Assembly (NCBI GenBank): GCA_005790265.1
Contig: SXVE01000506.1
Coordinates: 1 to 13,216, forward strand
DNA: 13,216 bases
Origin: Acidobacteriota bacterium
Lineage (GTDB): Bacteria > Acidobacteriota > Blastocatellia > Pyrinomonadales > Pyrinomonadaceae
Direction of reading: 5' to 3'
A program made the position numbers and the translations under genes. Positions 1 to 5,199 of this stretch are shown here, one piece after another; position 1 is the stretch's first letter; each line of letters begins with the position of its first letter. The notes beneath the pieces were generated by a model. That model had not been told where the DNA came from and made no database searches. It worked only from the letters and a program-made list of their open reading frames with translations.

Positions 1-2
1 AC

Positions 3-1244
3 GCCGCTAATGTCATTAACTACGAGCAAGTCGGTTTGACTTTGAAATTCAAACCGATTGTTTTCCCGAATCAAGACGTTCAAGTCGCGATGGAAATCGA
101 ATCGAAAGACGTTGCCGCGTGTAACAGCCCGACGGGAAATCCGTGTTTTTCCGAACGAACGATCAAAGGAACGGCGCGCGTGCAAAATAATAAAACGCTG
201 CTTTTAGCAAGCGTCGCGCAGGATACGCAGTCGGACGGACGATCCGGTTTGCCGCTGCTCGGTTTGATTCCGATTATCGGCAGACTTTTTACCGCGCCGA
301 CCAAAGACAATCGCCAGGTTGATATTGTTATCGCCGTTACGCCGCGCGTGATTCGCGCGCCTTCGATTCTGCCGGAAGACGAAGTCGAACGCGAAACGGG
401 AAGTCTTGCAGTTCCGACGAGCGGTTCGCTCGAAGCGTTGATTATTCAGGAAGAACGCGAAGAATATCTGGCGACGATGCGCCGCTTGCCGACGACCGCG
501 CAGGTTCAGCTTCCCGACCAAAAAGTGGAAGACGCACCGGCTTATGTAAAATCAAACGCCGCGCAGACGGTTTCGCAAAATGTGACGAATGCTCCGGCGG
601 TAAATCAGCCGAACGCGGAAACGAAAGTCGCCGCTGAAACAACTGAAACCGTCGCGCAGAATGCCCAAACAACCGCTCCAAACGTAGAAACGGCGGCGAA
701 TTTGAATTTGCGTCCGATTGATTCGACGGTTAAAACTCTGCAAATCAATCAAACCGCTGACAACGGAAACAGCAGCGCCGCGCCGCTGAATTTACAGCCG
801 ACCGCGCTGACGAACAAAACAGAAATCGCTGCGGTCGCGGAAACGGCAACGGTTCCGACGGCTCAAATGGCGTTCGTCAATAATCTCGGCGAAATGAAAG
901 CGGGCGACAAAACAATCGTTGCCGTTGCGGTCAAAAGCGCGTCGCCGTTTCGTTCGGCGATTTTGGGAATGCAGTTCGATTCGTCCAAAATGGCGATTCG
1001 TTCGGTAAAATTCGGCAATGTTTTCGGTGCGGCGCTGACTAATACGACGGTGCTGCCGTTTATCAATCAAAACGGCGCGATGTTTGTGACGCTTTCGCCG
1101 GAAAAATCGGTTGATAACGTGTCGGGCGTTTTGGCTTATATCGAAATCGAAGCGCTGACCGGCGGCAAACAGGAAATCGCTTTTAATCGTGACACGACGC
1201 AATTAACAACGGCGGACGGCAGAAGTTTTTCGATTAAATACTAA
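3..1244 (+). CDS. Type II secretion / type IV pilus secretin with C-terminal cohesin-like domain (5' end outside window)
   Basis: The frame is open from the first bases, so the gene is cut at its 5' end; 413 codons are visible. Visible residues 1-118 are the end of a secretin domain, the outer-membrane pore of type II secretion or type IV pili. It shows the VGLTLKFKPIV strand, the conserved SGLPLLGLIPIIGRLF segment and the terminal VIAVTPRVI strand. Residues about 119-288 are a low-complexity Ala/Thr/Asn/Gln/Val-rich linker. Residues about 289-413 resemble a cohesin (carbohydrate-binding-like beta-sandwich) domain: an AGDKTIVAVAV strand, then FRSAILGMQFDSSKM, then GVLAYIEIEAL. A cohesin tail is not part of classical GspD or PilQ. 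The pseudopilin gene follows after 39 bases, suggesting one operon. The secretin call is firm; the cohesin call rests on the strand pattern and is fairly likely. Whether the machine is a T2SS or a pilus cannot be decided from the visible part. Confidence 0.88.
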   Translation, partial: AANVINYEQVGLTLKFKPIVFPNQDVQVAMEIESKDVAACNSPTGNPCFSERTIKGTARVQNNKTLLLASVAQDTQSDGRSGLPLLGLIPIIGRLFTAPTKDNRQVDIVIAVTPRVIRAPSILPEDEVERETGSLAVPTSGSLEALIIQEEREEYLATMRRLPTTAQVQLPDQKVEDAPAYVKSNAAQTVSQNVTNAPAVNQPNAETKVAAETTETVAQNAQTTAPNVETAANLNLRPIDSTVKTLQINQTADNGNSSAAPLNLQPTALTNKTEIAAVAETATVPTAQMAFVNNLGEMKAGDKTIVAVAVKSASPFRSAILGMQFDSSKMAIRSVKFGNVFGAALTNTTVLPFINQNGAMFVTLSPEKSVDNVSGVLAYIEIEALTGGKQEIAFNRDTTQLTTADGRSFSIKY

Positions 1245-1283
1245 GGCTGTCAACGACGGCGAATTAGACAAAAGGTGAAGAAA

Positions 1284-1952
1284 ATGCGCGGGCGAAATCT
1301 GAAATTCAAAATCAAAAATCTGCAATCGGCGAGCGGTTACACGCTGCTCGAATTGATTATCACTTTAACAGTGCTGGCGATTTTGATTATGGGCACGATT
1401 CCGCTCGCGCAAAATTCCGTTAAAAGACAGAAAGAAGTTCGTCTGCGCGAAACGCTGCGCGATATTCGCAATGCGATTGACGAATTCAAACGAGATACGC
1501 TCGGTTCGTGTCCGCAAGGCGCGCTCAGATCAGGAAATCCGGCGGGCGGCGGACAAACTTTTGGAAGCGGAAGCATTCCGGCTGATCCGCGCAGCCGCGT
1601 GGTGATTGACGACTGCACGATTTTCGATTCGGAAAATTTAGACCGTTACCCGCCGACGCTCGAAACTCTGGTCGAAGGCGTCAAGGTTCGAGCGCGCGGA
1701 GTTAGCGGCGCTTTGGAATCAAACGGCGCTTTTGACGGGAAAAACGCAACCGAATTATCCGAGGAAAAAGAAATCATCAAAGTTTACCTGCGCGAAATGC
1801 CGGTTGATCCGATGACGGGCGAATCCGATTGGCAGCTTCGTTCTTCTTATCAAACGGGCGACGCCGAAAGCTGGGACGATATTAATGTTTTCGACGTGCG
1901 TTCAAGCTCGGAAGAAGAAGCGCTCAACGGGGAGAAATACAGTGATTGGTAG
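1284..1952 (+). CDS. GspG-like pseudopilin with long insertion
   Basis: This is a 222-residue prepilin-like protein. A short basic leader ends in Gly18, followed by mature YTLLELIITLTVLAILIMG. That is a class III signal with Glu at +5, processed by prepilin peptidase, and forms the hydrophobic N-terminal helix that packs in the pseudopilus. An amphipathic helix with RLRETLRDIRNAIDEFKRD follows. The GspG-type MPVDP motif sits at residues 172-176, and the C-terminus ends in NGEKYSDW. Between helix and motif there is about 80 residues more than in the next pseudopilin, with Cys76 and Cys111 that might form a disulfide. The start was chosen at ATG 1284 because AAAGGTGA (1271-1278) lies at normal SD distance; a GTG at 1275 in the same frame overlaps that SD. 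The leader is encoded by a 7-base-period repeat. The next gene starts 13 bases downstream. Confidence 0.87.
   Translation: MRGRNLKFKIKNLQSASGYTLLELIITLTVLAILIMGTIPLAQNSVKRQKEVRLRETLRDIRNAIDEFKRDTLGSCPQGALRSGNPAGGGQTFGSGSIPADPRSRVVIDDCTIFDSENLDRYPPTLETLVEGVKVRARGVSGALESNGAFDGKNATELSEEKEIIKVYLREMPVDPMTGESDWQLRSSYQTGDAESWDDINVFDVRSSSEEEALNGEKYSDW
1296..1330 (+). repeat. Degenerate 7-base tandem repeat inside pseudopilin leader
   Basis: Five consecutive heptamers begin at 1296, 1303, 1310, 1317 and 1324, all starting with AAT or AATC (for example AATCTGA, AATCAAA, AATCTGC). They encode most of the cleaved leader of the first pseudopilin. The unit is degenerate, so the period is visible but copies are not identical. 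A related stretch lies in the leader of the second pseudopilin, in another reading frame. Confidence 0.55.
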
Positions 1953-1958
1953 GAGAAA

Positions 1959-1986
1959 ATGGAAAATGGAAAATGAAAGATGGATA
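1959..1986 (+). repeat. Heptamer tandem repeat ATGGAAA at start of second pseudopilin
   Basis: Four heptamers begin at 1959, 1966, 1973 and 1980: ATGGAAA twice, then ATGAAAG and ATGGATA. The repeat supplies the likely start codon at 1966 and offers ATG triplets in all three frames (1959, 1966, 1973). Slippage by one 7-base unit would therefore shift which ATG is in frame. Confidence 0.6.
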
Positions 1987-2415
1987 ATTAAATCCGAAAT
2001 TTCAAACCAATCGCCAGCCGCAAATCAAAAGTCTGGCAAACAAGCCGGATTTTCGCTGCTCGAATTGATGATCGCGATGTTTATTCTCATCATTTTGATT
2101 TCCGTTGCGCTCCCGACTTATCAGCGCAGCATTCAGCACGCGCGCGAAACGGTTTTGCAGGAAAATCTATGGCAGATTCGCCGCTCGATTGATCAATACG
2201 CCGCCGATAAAGGAAAACTTCCGCAATCGCTTGAAGATTTGGTTGAAGCCAAATATTTGCGCGAAGTGCCGATTGACCCGATTACCGACAAAGCCGAATG
2301 GAAAGAAATGCAGGGCGAAGATATCAATTCTTCCGAAGGCGACCAGGCGTTAAAAGATGTGAAAAGTCTCGCCGAAGGTGAAGACAGCAACGGAAAAAGC
2401 TACGAGGAATATTAA
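1966..2415 (+). CDS. GspG-like major pseudopilin
   Basis: This is a 149-residue prepilin-like protein. The leader ends at Gly28, and mature FSLLELMIAMFILIILISVAL carries Glu at +5 for prepilin peptidase cleavage and N-methylation. The helix continues through LWQIRRSIDQYAADKGKLP, and the VPIDP motif at residues 101-105 is typical of GspG. The C-terminus NGKSYEEY matches the end of the preceding pseudopilin, so the two are probably tandem paralogues. ATG 1966 was chosen because AGGAGA (1951-1956) lies 9 bases upstream. GTG 1942 in the same frame, overlapping the upstream gene by 11 bases, is possible. The 28-residue leader is long and unusually polar (Asn, Ser, Gln, Lys), and its DNA looks repeat-derived. 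It is likely co-transcribed with the secretin and first pseudopilin, and is probably the main pseudopilus subunit. Confidence 0.86.
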   Translation: MENERWIIKSEISNQSPAANQKSGKQAGFSLLELMIAMFILIILISVALPTYQRSIQHARETVLQENLWQIRRSIDQYAADKGKLPQSLEDLVEAKYLREVPIDPITDKAEWKEMQGEDINSSEGDQALKDVKSLAEGEDSNGKSYEEY

Positions 2416-2419
2416 GAAA

Positions 2420-2511
2420 GTGAGCAGTGAGCGGTAAGCAGTGAGCAATAAAAATTTATCAAGACTTTTATTACACTTTCAACTGCTTACCGCTCGCTGC
2501 TCACTGCTCAC
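2420..2511. repeat. Long palindrome built of GTGAGCA-type heptamers
   Basis: The left arm 2420-2447 is four heptamers close to GTGAGCA in exact 7-base register. On the opposite strand, the right arm 2511-2484 reads as four units of the same family (GTGAGCA, GTGAGCA, GCGAGCG, GTAAGCA), followed by a diverged GTTGAAA (2483-2477). The arms pair after allowing one extra heptamer in the right arm. The loop 2448-2476 is AT-rich. The element fills almost the whole gap between the second pseudopilin and pilM, ending 8 bases before the pilM ATG. There is no T-tract, so it is not a standard terminator. Confidence 0.8.
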
Positions 2512-2519
2512 TAAACACT

Positions 2520-3452
2520 ATGTTTTCATCATTAATCCAGCCGAAATATCCGCAAGCCGCGCTCGGTTTGGAAAGCGAAACCGTGACGGCGCTTGCGTTG
2601 CAAAAAGAAGGCAGAAATCAATTCGGTATCAAACAAGCCGCGACGATTGAATTGCCGACGAATTTGCTCGTGCCGAATTTTCTCGAAAAAAATATCGCGA
2701 ACGTTGAAGAGCTGCGCGTTCTGCTCGATGAAGCGGTGATGAACGCCGGACTCGGCAAACAAAAACGCTGGTCGGTCGCGCTGCCGAGCAACACGGCGCG
2801 CACGGCGATCTTGACGCTCGACACCGAACCGGCGTCGAAAGAAGAATTGGCGGAAGTGCTCGACTGGAAATCCGAACAGGTGTTCGGCGCTTCGGCGGGC
2901 GATTTGCGCATTACGCGGCAGAAAATTTCATCCGACCGCGACGGCAAAGCGCGCTATTTTGCGACCGCCGTCAAGCTCGCCATCATTGACGAGTACGAAA
3001 CTTTATTTGAAACGCAGGGCTGGCAAGCCGGTTTGATTCTGCCGCGCGCCGTCGGCGAATCGAACTGGCTGATTGATACGAAGAACAACACCGACGCGCT
3101 GTTAATCAGCTCGCAAACCGACGGATTCACCGCGCTTTTGATGCGCGGCGACGAACCGACCGTCGTGCGCACCGTTACGTGCGCGGAAAACGAACGCGAC
3201 GATGAAATTTTTCGTCTTTTAATGTTTTACCGCGACCGTTTGACCAACGAAAATCATAATGTTCTCGAAAAGCTGTTGCTCATCGGCAAGGATTTTATTC
3301 CGGCAAAAATCAGAGAAATTTCCGCCGAAGCGCTCGGCAAAGCCGTTGATATTCTGCGACCCGAAGACGTCGGATTAAACATTCCCGCCGCCAATCTGCG
3401 CTTTGACGACATCGCCGCGCCCGCCGGTTTAGCGGCGCTCGGATTGAGATAA
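2520..3452 (+). CDS. pilM: PilM-like actin-fold pilus/secretion assembly protein
   Basis: This 310-residue protein is somewhat shorter than typical PilM (about 350). PilM is a cytoplasmic actin/FtsA-fold ATPase that binds the N-terminus of PilN and couples the inner-membrane platform to the motors. Family signatures are AALGLESETVTALAL near the start (first strand pair), WSVALPSNTARTAILTL at about 80-96, and EELAEVLDWKSEQVFG at about 104-119 (compare the usual E-x-E-Q helix). The later actin-fold phosphate motifs look worn: ALLISSQTDGFTALL (193-207) stands where DIG is usual, and LLLIGKDFIP (252-261) where a GG-rich loop is usual. Nucleotide binding may therefore be lost; this is inference. 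The ATG at 2520 is the first good start, but no SD is visible because a palindromic repeat lies just upstream. No pilN or pilO follows; they could lie upstream of the window. Another long palindrome follows the stop. Confidence 0.75.
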   Translation: MFSSLIQPKYPQAALGLESETVTALALQKEGRNQFGIKQAATIELPTNLLVPNFLEKNIANVEELRVLLDEAVMNAGLGKQKRWSVALPSNTARTAILTLDTEPASKEELAEVLDWKSEQVFGASAGDLRITRQKISSDRDGKARYFATAVKLAIIDEYETLFETQGWQAGLILPRAVGESNWLIDTKNNTDALLISSQTDGFTALLMRGDEPTVVRTVTCAENERDDEIFRLLMFYRDRLTNENHNVLEKLLLIGKDFIPAKIREISAEALGKAVDILRPEDVGLNIPAANLRFDDIAAPAGLAALGLR

Positions 3453-3460
3453 GTGCAACG

Positions 3461-3538
3461 GTTTCAGGTTTCAGATTTCTAGTTTCTGGTTGAAGAACAA
3501 TCAATTCTTATAACCTGAAATTAGAAACTTGAAACCTG
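3461..3538. repeat. Second long palindrome, GTTTCAG-type heptamers
   Basis: From 3461 the top strand reads in 7-base units: GTTTCAG, GTTTCAG, ATTTCTA, then GTTTCTG. The arm 3465-3497 pairs with 3505-3538, which read in reverse complement gives GTTTCAA, GTTTCTA, ATTTCAG, GTTATAA in the same order. Arms of about 33 bases with a few mismatches enclose a 7-base loop. The layout matches the palindrome before pilM but the heptamer is different. A short T-run (3545-3549) follows, so weak terminator activity is conceivable; the stem is AT-rich. Confidence 0.78.
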
Positions 3539-3547
3539 CAACTATTT

Positions 3548-3579
3548 TTGAAACACCGCTGCAAATTCCGGCGTATAAA
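3548..3579 (+). promoter_or_regulatory. Possible promoter for the ECF sigma operon
   Basis: TTGAAA (3548-3553) and TATAAA (3574-3579) resemble -35 and -10 boxes, but the 20-base spacing is longer than the ideal 17. A start site near 3586 would leave almost no leader before ATG 3589, and ATG 3610 lies just beyond. This is the only promoter-like pair seen in the gap 3453-3588; the rest is the palindrome. Confidence 0.28.
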
Positions 3580-3588
3580 CTTGGCGTT

Positions 3589-4194
3589 ATGACGGTTCAC
3601 ACCCCAACGATGGAAAATATAAAAACTTTTACTGATATCGAACTGATTGCGGACGCTCTCGGCGGGCGCGAAGACGGCTTTGAAGAACTCGTGCGCCGTT
3701 ATCAGCGACCGATTACGGCTTACGTTTACCGAATGCTTTCCGATTACGACGCTTCGCTCGATGTCACGCAGGAAGTTTTTATTAAAGTTTACAATTCGCT
3801 TTCCAAATACAGTTCCGAATACAAATTTTCAACGTGGCTTTACCGCATCGCGCACAACGCGGCAATTGATTATATGCGGCGCAATTCGGTTAATCAGCAA
3901 AGTCTCGAAACCGAAAACGCCGACGGAACGTATCAACTGCAAATCGAAAGTCCGCGTCCGACGCCCGAGCAGGAACGCGAACAAACCGAATGGCGCAACG
4001 AAATCGAATCGGTCGTCAAATGCCTGCCCGTCGCGTACCGCGATTTGATTGTTTTGCGGCATTCGCGCGATATGAGCTACGACGAAATTGCCGAAATTAC
4101 CGGATTGCCGCTCGGAACAGTTAAAAATCGCCTTTTCCGCGCGCGCGAAATGATGCGCGAAATGTTTGTCGAACGAGGATTTACAAGACTTTAA
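3589..4194 (+). CDS. ECF-type RNA polymerase sigma factor (RpoE-like)
   Basis: This 201-residue protein directs RNA polymerase to a specific set of promoters. Region 2 spans about residues 31-99: FEELVRRYQRPITAYVYRM, then DVTQEVFIKVY and FSTWLYRIAHNAAIDYMRR, which cover core binding and -10 recognition. A charged linker rich in Pro/Glu follows. Region 4 runs from about 145 to 197: LPVAYRDLIVLRHSRDMSYDEIAEITGL and GTVKNRLFRARE, the helix-turn-helix for the -35 box. Length and order are normal for ECF group sigmas, with no extra domains. ATG 3589 was chosen; ATG 3610 is nearly as good, as neither has a clear SD. The stop overlaps the SD of the DUF4870 gene (AAGGAGAG), so the two are coupled. 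A zinc-finger anti-sigma gene lies two genes downstream and is the likely partner. Confidence 0.92.
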   Translation: MTVHTPTMENIKTFTDIELIADALGGREDGFEELVRRYQRPITAYVYRMLSDYDASLDVTQEVFIKVYNSLSKYSSEYKFSTWLYRIAHNAAIDYMRRNSVNQQSLETENADGTYQLQIESPRPTPEQEREQTEWRNEIESVVKCLPVAYRDLIVLRHSRDMSYDEIAEITGLPLGTVKNRLFRAREMMREMFVERGFTRL

Positions 4195-4207
4195 GGAGAG
4201 AAAAACA

Positions 4208-4585
4208 ATGAATTACAGTATGCAGCATCAGCCGCCGTCGTATTTACAAACGCCTGAACAAAAACAGACGGGAATGTTTTTGCATCTGTCGCAGCTTCTT
4301 AATTTCGTCATTCCGTTCGGCGGAATTATCGCGCCGATTTTAATTTGGCAATTAAAAAAAGACGAAATGCCGACGCTCGACGCACACGGAAAAATGGTCG
4401 CAAACTGGATGATTTCCGCATTGATTTATGGAGTCGTCAGCTCGGTTTTAGCCATCGTCTTAATCGGATTTTTAGGTCTCGCCGCGCTTTTTGTGATGGG
4501 CGTTGCGTTTCCGATTGTCGGCGCGCTCAAAGCGAACAAAGGAGAGCTCTGGGAATATCCTTTGACGATTAAATTCTTAAAATAA
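4208..4585 (+). CDS. DUF4870 family small membrane protein
   Basis: This 125-residue protein has the DUF4870 pattern: MFLHLSQLLNFVIPFGGIIAPILIWQLKK near residues 24-52, then DAHGKMVANWMISALIYG, and a C-terminal KANKGELWEYPLTIKFLK. The last block is a hallmark of the family. Predicted topology is about three membrane helices in the inner membrane; the biochemical role of the family is unknown. The start is well supported by AAGGAGAG (4193-4200) placed 7 bases before ATG 4208, which also overlaps the sigma stop codon. It sits between a sigma factor and its probable anti-sigma, an uncommon place. It might take part in sensing membrane state, but this is only inference from position. Confidence 0.85.
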   Translation: MNYSMQHQPPSYLQTPEQKQTGMFLHLSQLLNFVIPFGGIIAPILIWQLKKDEMPTLDAHGKMVANWMISALIYGVVSSVLAIVLIGFLGLAALFVMGVAFPIVGALKANKGELWEYPLTIKFLK

Positions 4586-4601
4586 ACTTTTTTTGTTTAA
4601 G

Positions 4602-5195
4602 ATGAATTCTGTCCAAGCGAAACAACAAAACGCGTGTTCGCGCGCTGAAATCGCCGCCTACGTTGACGGCGAGCTTTCTCCGCACGACGAAATTGCGCTG
4701 GAAATGCATCTTGCCGCGTGTGAAAGCTGCGCGGCGGAATTAAACGAACAGAAAAAACTGCTGCAGGCGCTCGATTTTAGTCTGGAAGACGAAAAGGAAT
4801 TCGAGCTGCCGCCGGATTTTGCCAAAATCGTAACGGCGCGCGCCGAAAGCAGCGTCAGCGGTTTGCGGCGTCCGACTGAAAGATACAATGCGCTTTTGAT
4901 GTGTTCGGCGCTTTTACTTTTGATCGTTTTCGGTTTCGGCAGCGGTACGGAAAGCGCTTTTCAATCGTTCGGCAAACTTTTTGAACAGGTTTTTACGGTC
5001 GCCGGATTCGTCGGTCATCTGATTTTCGACATCGCCGTCGCGATTGCGGTAATCGTGCGTTCGCTGTGCGCCAAATTCGTTTACAATTCGAGCGGTTTGC
5101 TCGTTTTCGTCGCGCTGATTTTCGGCGTTTCGACAATTTTATTTTCGCGTCTGATGTTTCGACATTCAAACGCATTAAAAAGTTTCAAAGCCTGA
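4602..5195 (+). CDS. Zinc-finger (ZAS-type) transmembrane anti-sigma factor
   Basis: This 197-residue protein has an N-terminal ZAS domain: Cys12, then AAYVDGELSPHDE, and the motif His36-x3-Cys40-x2-Cys43 (HLAACESC), which binds zinc and holds the ECF sigma factor. A charged linker (about 45-93) leads to hydrophobic segments at about 96-113, 130-152 and 164-186. The protein therefore sits in the inner membrane with the ZAS domain in the cytoplasm. Most ZAS anti-sigmas have one membrane helix, so two or three is more than usual. ATG 4602 was chosen; a TTG at 4593 in the same frame is possible, and no SD is seen after the T-rich stretch 4588-4598. It ends 4 bases before the next start. The target is most likely the sigma factor at 3589-4194. 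Confidence 0.87.
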   Translation: MNSVQAKQQNACSRAEIAAYVDGELSPHDEIALEMHLAACESCAAELNEQKKLLQALDFSLEDEKEFELPPDFAKIVTARAESSVSGLRRPTERYNALLMCSALLLLIVFGFGSGTESAFQSFGKLFEQVFTVAGFVGHLIFDIAVAIAVIVRSLCAKFVYNSSGLLVFVALIFGVSTILFSRLMFRHSNALKSFKA

Positions 5196-5199
5196 CTAC

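Noticed and set aside
792..1202. A 136-codon minus-strand frame opposite the secretin tail
   Set aside because: Its composition (Arg, Asn, Phe-rich) is that of a mirror frame; the plus-strand frame encodes recognisable domain structure.
1885..1965. Longer start for the second pseudopilin at 1885
   Set aside because: It would overlap the preceding gene by 68 bases; ATG 1966 with AGGAGA upstream gives a leader of acceptable length.
2441..2650. A 69-codon plus-strand frame spanning the palindrome and the start of pilM
   Set aside because: It begins within the heptamer repeat and overlaps pilM in another frame; the product has no recognisable features.
2420..3538. CRISPR array or insertion sequence bounded by the two palindromes
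   Set aside because: There are no equal-length spacers, the two palindromes have different sequence, there is no transposase gene and no target-site duplication was seen.
3529..3588. N-terminal extension of the sigma factor from TTG 3529
   Set aside because: It lies in the palindrome's right arm, has no SD, and adds residues outside the normal ECF architecture; ATG 3589 or 3610 is preferred.
4586..4601. T-rich run after the DUF4870 gene as a terminator
   Set aside because: No stem precedes it, and the following anti-sigma gene is 16 bases away and probably co-transcribed.
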